Shown here piece by piece: positions 43,917-54,290 of a DNA stretch of 64,000 bases; the stretch's first letter is position 1, and each line of letters starts with the position of its first letter. Below the pieces are notes generated by a model. The model was given only the letters and a program-made list of their open reading frames with translations. It was not told where the DNA came from and made no database searches. Origin of the DNA: Candidatus Zhuqueibacterota bacterium. Lineage in GTDB: Bacteria; BS750m-G25. Position numbers and translations under genes: made by a program. The DNA is taken from positions 62,001 through 126,000 of the forward strand of contig JADHWK010000001.1 of NCBI GenBank assembly GCA_016783505.1, read 5' to 3'.

Positions 43917-46265
43917 TTATTCAGTTTTGTCAACCATGGCTTCCTTTAGCACCCCATCAATCCGGTCCACCAGCACGAATTCCAACTTTTCCCGGATGAT
44001 GTCCGGGACTTGTTTTAAGTCCTTTTCGTTCTGCTTGGGGAGCACCACCTTTTTGATACCCGCCCTCCGGGCGGCGATGACCTTTTCCTTAATTCCCCCC
44101 ACCGGAAGCACCTGGCCCTGGAGGTTGATCTCACCGGTCATGGCCACATCGGGTTTAATAGACCGGTCAGAGAAAAGGGAGGCCAGCGAGGCCACCATGG
44201 CAACCCCGGCCGAGGGACCGTCCTTAGGGGTGGCTCCGGCGGGAACATGGAGGTGAATATCACTCTTCTGATAGAAATTCTCGGCAATGCCCAGTTCCTT
44301 AGCGTGAGCTCGTACATAGCTTAAGGCAATCCCGGCCGACTCCTTCATCACATCTCCCAGTTGACCGGTAAGTTCTAAGGATTTCCCCCCCTTCATCCGG
44401 GTGGATTCCACAAAGATCACCTCTCCCCCCACCGGGGTCCAGGCCAGGCCGGTGGCCACCCCCACCTCGGCTCGGCGGAGGGCCAGCTCGGGAATGAATT
44501 CCTCCGGACCCAGAAAATCTTCCAGGCGGTCCGGGGTAACCCTAACCATTTCCCGTTTGCCGGTGGCAAAATCCTTAGCCACCTTCCTGCAGATAGCGGC
44601 GATCTTCTTCTCTAAGGTGCGCACCCCGGCCTCCCGGGTGTAGCCGGTGATGATCTTTTCCAGGGCCCTTTTGGTAAACCTGATGCTCTTTGGGGTCAGT
44701 CCGTTCTCCTCAATCTGCCGGGGGACCAGATACCGCCTGGCGATCTCCAGCTTCTCTATGGTAATGTAGCCGGGAAGTTTAATGATTTCTAATCGGTCCA
44801 AAAGCGCCGGGGGAATGGGGGTCAGCACGTTAGCGGTGGTAATAAATAAAACCTTTGAAAGATCGAAGGGAACGTCCAGATAGTGATCGGAAAAAGAATG
44901 GTTCTGCTCCGGGTCCAACACCTCCAGCAGGGCTGCCGCCGGATCGCCCCGAAAGTCCTGTCCGATCTTATCCACCTCATCCATCATAAACACCGGGTTG
45001 TTGGACTCAGCCGCCCGTATCTTCTGAATGATGCGGCCGGGAAGGGAACCGATATAAGTCCGCCGGTGACCCCGTATCTCAGCCTCGTCCCTCACCCCCC
45101 CCAGGGAGATGCGGACGAACTTTCTCCCCAGGGCCCGGGCAATGGACATCCCCAGGGAGGTCTTTCCCACCCCGGGCGGACCCACGAAACACAAAATCGG
45201 CCCCTTACTGGACTCTTTAAGCTTTCTCACCGCCAAAAATTCCAGCATGCGCTCCTTCACATCCTCCAGACCGTAATGGTCGGTATCCAGGATCTTCTGC
45301 GCCTGGTAAATGTCCATCCGGTCCTCCGTCCCCTTGTTCCATGGCAGGGTGACCAGCCAATCGAGGTAAGTGCGGGAAACGGTATATTCAGCAGCCGCCG
45401 GGGGCATCTTGGAAAGCCGGTCCAGCTCCTTTAAGGCCACCTTCTGGACTTCCTCGGGCATATCAGCCGCTTCGATCTTCTCCTTAAGCTCCCTGACCTC
45501 GGCCGTCTGCTCGTCCTCCTCACCAAGCTCCTTTTTGATCGCCTTAAGCTGCTCCCGAAGCAGAAATTCCCGCTGGTCCTTATCAATCTTGCTCTTCACC
45601 TCGCTCTGGATCTTAGACCCCAGCTCCAGAATCCTCAACTCCCGGTTCAGGAAGACCAACACCTTTTTCAGCCGTTCCTCCACATCAGCGGTGGCCAGGA
45701 TATCCTGCTTCTGGATCAGGTCTATATTAAGATTGGAGGTGATCAGGTCGGCCAGGCGGTCGGGTTCCTTGATATTGTAGACGGCGATCTTGAGCTCATC
45801 GGTCAGGTAAGGGGAAAAGTCAATGATTTTGAGGAAGACATCGTTGACCTCTTTCATGAGGGCTTCAACCCGTATGCTCATCTTGATCCGTTCCCCCATG
45901 CGGGCAACCAGTCCCTTAAGATAGGGTTCTTCCTGGATAATCTGTCTTAGGACGATGCGGGCGTTCCCCTGTACCAACAGCCGGAGACTTCCATCGGGAA
46001 CCCGGAACATCTTCAAGATGGCGGCTACTGTGCCCACCGGATAGATCTGCTTTTTGTCCCGATCTTTAGTGGTAAAAATCCCCACCAACTTATTCCCAGA
46101 CAGGGCATCGTTAACCAGTTTAATGGCGTTATCGTCGCTAATGACCAAAGGGGCGATGACGTGGGGAAAAATCACCATGTCATTCACCGGAAGAATGGGC
46201 AGCTTTTCAGGGATGGGAATATCACCCTTCAGGTCTATTTCTAATGATTTATCGGTTTCTTTCAT
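43917..46265 (-). CDS. lon: Lon ATP-dependent protease
   Basis: 782 residues. N-terminal LonA substrate domain (LPILPVNDMVIFPHVI), AAA+ module with Walker A GPPGVGKTSLG and Walker B VFMMDEVDK, and a C-terminal Ser-Lys protease with PKDGPSAGVAM and the Lys in KEKVIAARRAG. Degrades misfolded and regulatory proteins, including many antitoxins. A GAGGAAAAC ribosome site precedes the ATG. It follows hsp20 by 35 bp, a stress-response pairing. Its last ~30 codons are duplicated in diverged form beyond the HepT/MntA pair. Confidence 0.98.
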   Translation of the reverse strand: MKETDKSLEIDLKGDIPIPEKLPILPVNDMVIFPHVIAPLVISDDNAIKLVNDALSGNKLVGIFTTKDRDKKQIYPVGTVAAILKMFRVPDGSLRLLVQGNARIVLRQIIQEEPYLKGLVARMGERIKMSIRVEALMKEVNDVFLKIIDFSPYLTDELKIAVYNIKEPDRLADLITSNLNIDLIQKQDILATADVEERLKKVLVFLNRELRILELGSKIQSEVKSKIDKDQREFLLREQLKAIKKELGEEDEQTAEVRELKEKIEAADMPEEVQKVALKELDRLSKMPPAAAEYTVSRTYLDWLVTLPWNKGTEDRMDIYQAQKILDTDHYGLEDVKERMLEFLAVRKLKESSKGPILCFVGPPGVGKTSLGMSIARALGRKFVRISLGGVRDEAEIRGHRRTYIGSLPGRIIQKIRAAESNNPVFMMDEVDKIGQDFRGDPAAALLEVLDPEQNHSFSDHYLDVPFDLSKVLFITTANVLTPIPPALLDRLEIIKLPGYITIEKLEIARRYLVPRQIEENGLTPKSIRFTKRALEKIITGYTREAGVRTLEKKIAAICRKVAKDFATGKREMVRVTPDRLEDFLGPEEFIPELALRRAEVGVATGLAWTPVGGEVIFVESTRMKGGKSLELTGQLGDVMKESAGIALSYVRAHAKELGIAENFYQKSDIHLHVPAGATPKDGPSAGVAMVASLASLFSDRSIKPDVAMTGEINLQGQVLPVGGIKEKVIAARRAGIKKVVLPKQNEKDLKQVPDIIREKLEFVLVDRIDGVLKEAMVDKTE

Positions 46266-46300
46266 GTTTTCCTCAACTGAGTGTCACATTACTTAGATAA

Positions 46301-46747
46301 TTATTCAATCGGTATATCCGTAGATTCTCCGGGCATGGGTTTTAGTTTCTTCAGACGAATCTCCAGGAATCCGGCCTGGTATTTGGCCTGAATCTTATCC
46401 TCCTCGATCTGGCCGTCGATCTTAATCCTACGTTCAAACGGACCAAACTCGATCTCCATCTTATGGTAATGCCGCTTCCCAAATCCGGTGAACTCCTCCC
46501 GAATGCCCCGGATGGTTAACACCCCGTCTTCGAAGGTCATGTGGAGATTCCGCTCTTGGATTCCGGCGATGTCCATGATGATCACGAATTCATCTTCGGT
46601 CTCGAATACATCAGTGGAGGGCCGCCAGCCCCGATCCCGGCTCCAGAGCGGGGGCCTCTTCAGGTTAAAGAAATTGGAGAAGAGAAAATCCATCTCCTCC
46701 TTCATGGACTGAAAATCCTTCAGCCACCGCCTATCAAAGTCTGTCAT
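46301..46747 (-). CDS. Hsp20 small heat-shock protein
   Basis: 148 residues from MTDFDRRWLKDF at 46747, with GGGGAGA upstream; a longer frame to 46840 is AT-rich and unlikely. The alpha-crystallin domain includes PSTDVFETEDEFVIIMDIAG, the GVLTIRG strand and a C-terminal I-x-I-like tail (DIPIE). ATP-independent holdase for unfolding proteins. It probably shares a transcript with lon. Confidence 0.9.
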   Translation of the reverse strand: MTDFDRRWLKDFQSMKEEMDFLFSNFFNLKRPPLWSRDRGWRPSTDVFETEDEFVIIMDIAGIQERNLHMTFEDGVLTIRGIREEFTGFGKRHYHKMEIEFGPFERRIKIDGQIEEDKIQAKYQAGFLEIRLKKLKPMPGESTDIPIE

Positions 46748-46805
46748 TTTCAGTCTCCCCATCCTCTTAACTATAATGATAATCCCAATATTACGTGTGT
46801 TTAGG

Positions 46806-46905
46806 TGCGAAGTGTGAAGTTCGAAGTGTAAAAAGTGCATAGAAGTTATTTGGGCGAAGTACTAAAAGATAATTTCGCATTATAGCTTGCTTCACACTTA
46901 CCATA
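46806..46905. repeat. Short inverted-repeat remnant upstream of hsp20
   Basis: GCGAAGTGTGAAG and CTTCACACTTACC lie about 75 bp apart as inverted copies, with GTTCGAAGTGT repeats inside. It looks like a small non-coding element in the hsp20-kdsA gap. Weak evidence only. Confidence 0.3.
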
Positions 46906-46921
46906 AAGCGACCCGATTTCT

Positions 46922-47773
46922 TTATTTCAAATTTAAATTTGTTTTGTTTTGTTGGAACGGAACTCGGTTATAGATTGTCTGCACCTGGGTCAGGAGACTT
47001 TCCAGTTGGTTTAGGTGCAGCATGCTGGCGGCGTCGCTTTTCGCCTTATCAGGGCTGGGATGGGTCTCGATAAAAAGGGCGCTCACGGCTCCGGTGGCCA
47101 CCGCCGATCGGGCCAGGGGGAAGATAAACCTGGGGTCGCCCCCCGAACCCCCCTGCCCCCCGCCGGGTTTTTGCACCGAGTGGGTGACGTCAAACACCAC
47201 CGGATACCCCATTTCCGCCATTATCACCAGCCCCCGCATATCCACTACCAGGTCATGGTAGCCGAACACGGTCCCCCTTTCAGTCACCATGATCCGATCA
47301 TTCCCCGCCGACCGAGCCTTCTCTAGGATGAATTCCACATCGTCGGGGGCCAGAAACTGACCCTTTTTGATATTCATGGGTTTTCCCGTTCGGGCCACCG
47401 CCTGCACCAGGTCCGTCTGTCGGCACAGGAAGGCCGGGATCTGGATCACATCCAACACGGATGAAGCCGGCCCTACCTCTTCTACACCATGAACGTCCGA
47501 AAGGACGGGTACCCCCACCCCTTCCCGCACCCGGGCCAAAATTTTCAGCCCCTCCTCTAACCCCGGCCCCTGATAGGAATCAACCGAGGTCCGATTGGCC
47601 TTGCGGTATGATGCCTTGAAGATAAAAGGCATCCCCAGGCGACCGGCGATACGCTTGATCTCTCGAGCCACCTGAAGGGTCAACCCCTCGCCCTCAATAA
47701 CACAGGGTCCGGCAATTAATACCAAGGGATTTTCCCCCCCAATTTTTATCTCTCCAACTTCTACAGTTCTCAT
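46922..47773 (-). CDS. kdsA: 3-deoxy-D-manno-octulosonate 8-phosphate synthase
   Basis: Joins arabinose 5-phosphate and phosphoenolpyruvate to make Kdo 8-phosphate for LPS. 283 residues; LIAGPCVIEG, the FKASYRKANRTS substrate segment, LSDVHG, IPAFLCRQTDL and FDVTHSVQKPGG are all present. The Cys in FLCRQTDL is part of that conserved segment. It shows that the organism makes a Kdo-containing outer membrane. The second Kdo gene, kdsB, is 3 kb upstream across pyrG and the toxin-antitoxin cluster. Confidence 0.96.
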   Translation of the reverse strand: MRTVEVGEIKIGGENPLVLIAGPCVIEGEGLTLQVAREIKRIAGRLGMPFIFKASYRKANRTSVDSYQGPGLEEGLKILARVREGVGVPVLSDVHGVEEVGPASSVLDVIQIPAFLCRQTDLVQAVARTGKPMNIKKGQFLAPDDVEFILEKARSAGNDRIMVTERGTVFGYHDLVVDMRGLVIMAEMGYPVVFDVTHSVQKPGGGQGGSGGDPRFIFPLARSAVATGAVSALFIETHPSPDKAKSDAASMLHLNQLESLLTQVQTIYNRVPFQQNKTNLNLK

Positions 47774-47789
47774 TTCTAATTAATCTAGA

Positions 47790-48184
47790 TTAGTTTTTCT
47801 CTTCCTTTCCAATTTGACCCAGAAATTTCAACGCTTCTTGCGTAAAATCCTCTGCATCCACAATTAAACCCTCAACAGTTTCTTTTGCAAATTTTGAAGA
47901 AACGACATAATCACTATCCCTACGAAGTCCGTAGGATCTGCTAAGAATTTTGGCGTATTTTTTTCCCATTATTCCGGTCTTAACAAGATGTTTAACAAAT
48001 AGATTAATTACACCGTTATGGGATTCACCCTTAAATTTAGCTTCAATAATAGGGCATTGGCTATATGAAATATGGAATAATAGCTTCTGTTCACTGCCGC
48101 TGATAGAATATTATTATCCAATAGAACTTTAACAGCCCTCAGGTCCTCCTTAGATTTTTCAATTTCCAACTCAATTTCGTTCAT
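47790..48184 (-). pseudogene. HEPN-domain protein, frameshifted
   Basis: From ATG at 48184 the frame reads NEIELEIEKSKEDLRAVKVLL then AAVNRSYYSIFHIANALLL, the classic HEPN N-terminus, and runs to a stop at 48008-48010. Shifting frame by one base near 48035 restores EAKFKGESHNGVINLFVKHLVKTG, GKKYAKILSRSYGLRRDSDY and on to the stop at 47790, the rest of a HEPN protein. One small indel explains the break; a sequencing error is possible. It overlaps the MNT gene upstream by 14 nt, like the HepT/MntA pair near lon. Confidence 0.75.
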
Positions 48185-48524
48185 AAATTATTTTTCCCTC
48201 TTCCAGCACATTTAGGATGAACGAAAATTTATGGGCCACCATATCTTCATGTTCTATTCGGGAACGAATTACGGAGGCAAAAAGAACTTCGTTCTTGAGG
48301 CCCACGTCAACCTCAATATCCAGTAGCCGCTCTGGTAACCCATCGTCATCGGATATTACGAAAAGGTCCACGTCGCTATCCGGCCAGCGGTATTCTCCGC
48401 GGGCGGCGGAACCGTAGAGAATGATCTTCTGGATGCTGTCTTTTCCCTTCTTCTTTATTTCCCTGACCAAATCTTTCAGGGCATTATTTACTTTTTTGTC
48501 CAGAATTGGTACTGACAATTTCAC
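48171..48524 (-). CDS. MNT-type nucleotidyltransferase, partner of a broken HEPN gene
   Basis: 117 residues. Motif YGSAARGEYRWPDSDVDLFVI gives the GSx10DxD core of minimal nucleotidyltransferases. The C-terminal part (VGLKNEVLFASVIRSRIEHE) suits the MntA/HEPN-associated class. It overlaps the HEPN pseudogene start by 14 nt. As its toxin partner is frameshifted, this antitoxin may be an orphan. Confidence 0.8.
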   Translation of the reverse strand: MKLSVPILDKKVNNALKDLVREIKKKGKDSIQKIILYGSAARGEYRWPDSDVDLFVISDDDGLPERLLDIEVDVGLKNEVLFASVIRSRIEHEDMVAHKFSFILNVLEEGKIIYERN

Positions 48525-48532
48525 TTTATCCT

Positions 48533-48793
48533 CTATGTCCTTAATTTTGTACCCTTAGTTGAATTTCTTTCCGCCCGCAGTTTTTTTGCATGGGCAAGCT
48601 CCCATTCGTCCCTCTGTTTATTTGCTTCTTCTATGCTCCGGTATTTGAAAATCCCTTTGGGATAACTTATGGGACAAAGTTTATTGGCAAAATCCCAGAG
48701 TTCAGCCACTCTATCAAAATATGCCTCGTCAGGGTGGAAATTCCATAAAGCCCTTTCCGCTTCTTCAAAAGTTTTGTACTTAAAGACAGGCAT
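48533..48793 (-). CDS. Small conserved protein paired with a nucleotidyltransferase
   Basis: 86 residues, MPVFKYKTFEEAERALWNFH, then YPKGIFKYRSIEEANKQRDE and a basic tail. This short protein with repeated F+YRS/TFEEA motifs is typical of genes placed next to DUF6036-type nucleotidyltransferases and may be the other half of such a two-gene module. The nucleotidyltransferase gene lies 13 bp upstream. No catalytic motif is seen. Confidence 0.6.
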   Translation of the reverse strand: MPVFKYKTFEEAERALWNFHPDEAYFDRVAELWDFANKLCPISYPKGIFKYRSIEEANKQRDEWELAHAKKLRAERNSTKGTKLRT

Positions 48794-48806
48794 ATTTATT
48801 ACTCCT

Positions 48807-49304
48807 TTAATAAGATTCTTTTAGGTCGGGATGATTCAATTTTCTTTCTTTGATGAGTTCTCTCAAAAACATAGCGTCAATTTTATCTTGATAACGTACA
48901 GTATCTTTCTTAAGACGGTATAATGTATCAGGTGTTCCAATCCTTATTTTTATATCTTGATAGTCAATAATTTCATATTCCAAATCTTCATAAGCGGCAA
49001 CATCACCTAAACGTGTCATAATGTCAATATAAAAACCATTAGGGGTCCCATAACGAATAACGGGATAATTATCTAACTCATTCAAGGTGATTTCTTCAAT
49101 AGACGGGTCTTCAAAAATCAAATGCAGAGCTTTTCTAAGGTGTTCAATATTGTTAGGATCCCTTTTAACAAGAATGTCCATGTCACGGGTTAACCTTTCC
49201 ATCCCATGAAAAATCACAGCAACCCCTCCGATTAGGATATAATCCACCTTTTGCTCATCAAGACCTTTTAAAATCCGTATAAAATATTTGAATTGATCTG
49301 CCAT
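48807..49304 (-). CDS. Nucleotidyltransferase of the AbiEii/DUF6036 type
   Basis: 165 residues. DYILIGGVAVIFHGMERLTRDMDILV has the GG...(x)8-9R.T.D(I/M)D motif of AbiEii-like enzymes. It begins 3 nt after the pyrG stop and is probably co-transcribed with the small gene behind it. Members act as toxins or partners in abortive-infection-type systems; its activity here is unknown. Confidence 0.75.
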   Translation of the reverse strand: MADQFKYFIRILKGLDEQKVDYILIGGVAVIFHGMERLTRDMDILVKRDPNNIEHLRKALHLIFEDPSIEEITLNELDNYPVIRYGTPNGFYIDIMTRLGDVAAYEDLEYEIIDYQDIKIRIGTPDTLYRLKKDTVRYQDKIDAMFLRELIKERKLNHPDLKESY

Positions 49305-49307
49305 ACT

Positions 49308-50966
<1,659 letters not shown>

Positions 50967-51695
50967 CTACTTTTCTAACATCCCCCGAATTATTTCCAGA
51001 TCTGCCGGGGTATCCACCCCATGAGAATCAAAGGCTGTTATGACCACTCGGATGGGATAGCCATTCTCCAGAATTCTCAACTGCTCCAAATTTTCCATCC
51101 TTTCCAATGGTGAGGGACCCCACTGCTTGAATTGGAATAAAAATACTTTCCGGAACACATAGAGGCCGATGTGTTTAAAATACAGATCTTCGGTCCCCCC
51201 ATTTCGACTAAAGGGAATGACGCTCCGGGAAAAATAGAGGGCGTTATCCCGGCTATCCATGACGACCTTGACCACATTGGGGTCGGTCAACTGGACCGGA
51301 TCATGGATGGGCCTTGCCAAAGTGGTAACTTCAACATCCGTATTATCAAGAAGGGGCTTAATCGCTTCATTGATCATATCGGGCTCGATCAGGGGTTCAT
51401 CCCCCTGAATATTTGCGATGATCTCGCCTTCAAGCTCCCTAGCTGCATAGGCCACCCGGTCGCTGCCCGTTGGGATGTCCCTAGGCGTAATAACAGCCTT
51501 CCCCCCGAAACCCCGAACCGCCTCCAGGATCCGGGGATCGTCGGCAGCCACCCAAACGTCATCCAACATCTTTGCCCGGCAAGCCTGCTCGTAGACCCAT
51601 TGGATTACCGGTTTCCCCGAAAGGTCTGCCAACACCTTCCCCGGGAAACGGGCCGACCCATAGCGAGCCGGAATAACCCCGATTACCTTAGCCAA
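50967..51695 (-). CDS. kdsB: 3-deoxy-manno-octulosonate cytidylyltransferase
   Basis: Activates Kdo as CMP-Kdo for LPS core assembly. 242 residues: VIPARYGSARFPGKVLA, DTPADLEIIRG near the C-terminus, IQGDEPLIEPDMI and YFSRSVIPFSR match the family. It lies 21 bp upstream of pyrG, whose CTP product is its substrate, a sensible pairing. Confidence 0.96.
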   Translation of the reverse strand: MAKVIGVIPARYGSARFPGKVLADLSGKPVIQWVYEQACRAKMLDDVWVAADDPRILEAVRGFGGKAVITPRDIPTGSDRVAYAARELEGEIIANIQGDEPLIEPDMINEAIKPLLDNTDVEVTTLARPIHDPVQLTDPNVVKVVMDSRDNALYFSRSVIPFSRNGGTEDLYFKHIGLYVFRKVFLFQFKQWGPSPLERMENLEQLRILENGYPIRVVITAFDSHGVDTPADLEIIRGMLEK

Positions 51696-51773
51696 AGGAA
51701 CCCCTTTCCTTAATCAATTACTAAACTTTGACAAAATTATCAAAATTTATAAATCACAAACAAATCGGTCAGG

Positions 51774-52454
51774 TCAGTCAGGCGCCTGACTGACGCCGGA
51801 CTGATCGGATTTTTCTTCAATGGGTACCCGTCCTTTTCTCAGGGTTCTAAGGAAAACCCCTAAACCCAAGAGCAAGCCTGGAAAATATAAAAACCAAGGG
51901 AATGCAGTAGGAACGACTTCATCCAGAACCAGCCGGTAGTTTATGATAAAAGAAAGGACAATTGCCAGGGCCGCTAATCCTAATAGGGTCCATTCGACCC
52001 GGGTCAGAGCCAGGGCGAACCCCCTGGTTCGTAGCAGGATCACCGCCAAGCCGCCGCCGATAAAAAATAGCGATACGATCATCGGGGCCAGCACGGGACC
52101 GATCCAAGGAACTGGAATCAGGAAAAGAATATCCCAGGTAAAAAAGGAGGACGGCCAACCCAGTATCATTTTCAGAAAGACGTAATAGAAGATGTCCCAG
52201 AGGCCGAAGCTTAAGAGAAAGTAGGCCAATTTTTCCACCATATCCCGTCCGCACAGCACACCAATGGCCACCAGCATGACCAGGGTGGCCAGCTCCCGCC
52301 CCAGCTCTACGGCCACCAATGTAGCGGGCATGGCCTGCAGGGGAAAGGCAAACCCCTGGGGATAGAAAAGATCCCTTAAATAGACTACCACCGCCGCCTC
52401 TAAGTAGCCCATGGCGATGGCGAACAGGATAACCCATAAAACCTTTTTTGACAT
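51774..52454 (-). CDS. Integral membrane protein of unknown function
   Basis: 226 residues with about seven hydrophobic segments (VLWVILFAIAMGYLEAAVVV, LVMLVAIGVLCG, SLFFIGGGLAVILL, LGLAALAIVLSFII, FLYFPGLLLGLGVFL). A conserved-looking GYLEAAVVVYLRDLFYP follows the first segment. No domain recognised. It lies between cdaA and kdsB and may function in the envelope. Confidence 0.7.
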   Translation of the reverse strand: MSKKVLWVILFAIAMGYLEAAVVVYLRDLFYPQGFAFPLQAMPATLVAVELGRELATLVMLVAIGVLCGRDMVEKLAYFLLSFGLWDIFYYVFLKMILGWPSSFFTWDILFLIPVPWIGPVLAPMIVSLFFIGGGLAVILLRTRGFALALTRVEWTLLGLAALAIVLSFIINYRLVLDEVVPTAFPWFLYFPGLLLGLGVFLRTLRKGRVPIEEKSDQSGVSQAPD

Positions 52455-52471
52455 TAGTTACGTTAATAAAC

Positions 52472-53242
52472 TCAGGCTTTTTGAATACTGAACATGCGAT
52501 ACAGGTTTTCCCCAAGAAGCTCGGGGCTCAGGTTGCGGATTAGCTTTCCACCCTTGGTTAAGGAGATCTTTCCCGTCTCCTCGGAGATCACCACTGCTGT
52601 GGCATCGGACTCTTCGGAAATACCCAGGGCGGCTTGATGGCGGGTGCCCAGGGCTTTGATCCACCTCGGATTCCCCGTCAGGGGGAGAATACACTTTGCC
52701 GCCAGCACCAGATCATTCCCAATGATCACCGCCCCATCATGCATGGGGGTGAGGGGGGAAAAGATGGAGACTAACAGTTCAGTAGAGACCTCAGACTGTA
52801 TCTTGATCCCGGTCTCCATAATCCCCCGCAGGCCTGTATCCCCTTGTAAAACGATAAGTCCCCCATACTTCTTTTGAGAAAGTTCTTTTGCCGCCCGCAC
52901 CACCTCTTCGATTACCCGACTGCCCCGGATTCGGAACACCCGCCGTAGTAAGCGGGACTGACCGAGTTGGGTCAACCCCCGTCGCAGCTCGGGCTGAAAG
53001 ATGATCACAAAGGCGATCACCCAGACGGTGGCCACACTCTGGATTAGCCACAGCATCCCGCTCATGTTAAGGATAAGGACAATGATGTAAACGAACAGAA
53101 TGATTATTAGGCCTAAAAACATCTGGGCAGCCCGTGTCCCCCTCATGACCTGATATAATTTGTAAAAGATAAAAAAGATAGCCAGTACGTCCAGGATGTC
53201 AATCAGGGTAACCGAAAGAAACCCAATCCGAAAAAGCTCCAT
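52472..53242 (-). CDS. cdaA: Diadenylate cyclase (CdaA-type)
   Basis: Makes cyclic di-AMP from two ATP. 256 residues with three N-terminal membrane helices and then the DAC domain. The DGA motif is in MHDGAVIIGNDLVLAAKCILPLTG, and the second catalytic motif reads GTRHQAALGISEE. Most relatives have RHR here; the last Arg is Gln. The LKxxGxxxxL-type tail is present. Cyclic di-AMP controls potassium and osmotic balance and cell-wall homeostasis. It is transcribed upstream of the membrane-protein gene. Confidence 0.88.
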   Translation of the reverse strand: MELFRIGFLSVTLIDILDVLAIFFIFYKLYQVMRGTRAAQMFLGLIIILFVYIIVLILNMSGMLWLIQSVATVWVIAFVIIFQPELRRGLTQLGQSRLLRRVFRIRGSRVIEEVVRAAKELSQKKYGGLIVLQGDTGLRGIMETGIKIQSEVSTELLVSIFSPLTPMHDGAVIIGNDLVLAAKCILPLTGNPRWIKALGTRHQAALGISEESDATAVVISEETGKISLTKGGKLIRNLSPELLGENLYRMFSIQKA

Positions 53243-53309
53243 ATTTCAATCCACCATTTCCAAGTTCGTCCCGACAGAGAAAAATCGGTTCTTCACCATT
53301 AAATAATTA

Positions 53310-53999
53310 TCACTCAACCGATTTAACGGGGGCGGGAAAATCCAGCATATACAGGGGCTCTAAGCGATCTATATCCCTTCCCTCCCCGGTATGCAATTTC
53401 CCCCCCCCCAGCACGGCCACCGTAGAGGGTCGGGGGTAGTTCAGGGAACTAGGGACGAACAGGGCCTGCTCCTTGAGCCCCCCCTCCAGGTCCTCCCGGA
53501 ACCGAAAGGCCCCGTCACCCATAAAAATAGTCTTTTCCTTTATCCCTTCCATTAACGCCCCGGGGGTAACCGGCCGAAAACGATCCTCCTGGATCAGACT
53601 GGACCCCTTCCAGCGGTAAAGCCCCCCGTAAACCAGCCCCCTTCCGGCGTCAAGGAGGGGACAGATTGGAAACCGGGTGAAGGGCAGTTGAGAGGCCAGC
53701 ACCGTCAGGGTAGGAACGGCCACCAAGGGGAGTTCAAGGCCGTAGGCCAGCCCCTTGGCGTAGCCCATCCCCACCCGAAGTCCCGTAAATGACCCCGGCC
53801 CGGCCGAGATGGCGATCCCAGAAAGGTCTGTGAGGGATAGACCCGCTTCCCCCACCACTCCTGAGACCATGACCGCCAGGAGTCTGGACTGAAGGTGACG
53901 TCCCCGGATGCAATGCTCTACCAAAATATTTTTCCCTTCAGCAAGGCATACTCCACAGCACTCACCAGAGGTCTCTAGGGCTAATGTCCGAAATCCCAT
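53310..53999 (-). CDS. tsaB: tRNA threonylcarbamoyladenosine complex subunit TsaB
   Basis: 229 residues, inactive actin-like partner in t6A tRNA modification. ALETSGECCGVCLAEG at the N-terminus, the SAGPGSFTGLRVGM loop and a GLAYGLELPLVAVPTL segment are the family features. The tsaE gene is just upstream, separated by about 200 bp of repeat sequence. Confidence 0.93.
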   Translation of the reverse strand: MGFRTLALETSGECCGVCLAEGKNILVEHCIRGRHLQSRLLAVMVSGVVGEAGLSLTDLSGIAISAGPGSFTGLRVGMGYAKGLAYGLELPLVAVPTLTVLASQLPFTRFPICPLLDAGRGLVYGGLYRWKGSSLIQEDRFRPVTPGALMEGIKEKTIFMGDGAFRFREDLEGGLKEQALFVPSSLNYPRPSTVAVLGGGKLHTGEGRDIDRLEPLYMLDFPAPVKSVE

Positions 54000-54063
54000 A
54001 AACTATCCGCTTTCATAAGGCAACTTCTTAACAAATCGATCATGTGCCCGACTGATTAGAATT

Positions 54064-54290
54064 TGTTTCGGCCTATGGCTCGTAGAGCCATAGGCTCTGA
54101 GAGATTTCGACCCACCTGCCCCACACTGTGCGTGGCGGGCAGGTATTCGAATTTCGGATTTTCTTATCCCAAGATCGTTCCGACTGACATCGTACCTCGT
54201 CGGCTTACCTGTCCGGGGCTAGACGCTCAGACGAGGAGCGTAGCCTCCCATGGATCGTATGACCGCATGGCCCAGGGAGGCGAAGCTTCA
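54064..54290. repeat. Palindrome-rich repeat region between tsaB and tsaE
   Basis: Holds several hairpins: GCCTATGGCTCGTAGAGCCATAGGC, ACCTGCCCC..GGCGGGCAGGT and GCCTCCC..GGGAGGC. It overlaps the last ~29 codons of tsaE, whose encoded tail (LRLPGPCGHTIHGRLRSSSE) does not look like family sequence. It is probably an inserted non-coding repeat. Confidence 0.5.
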
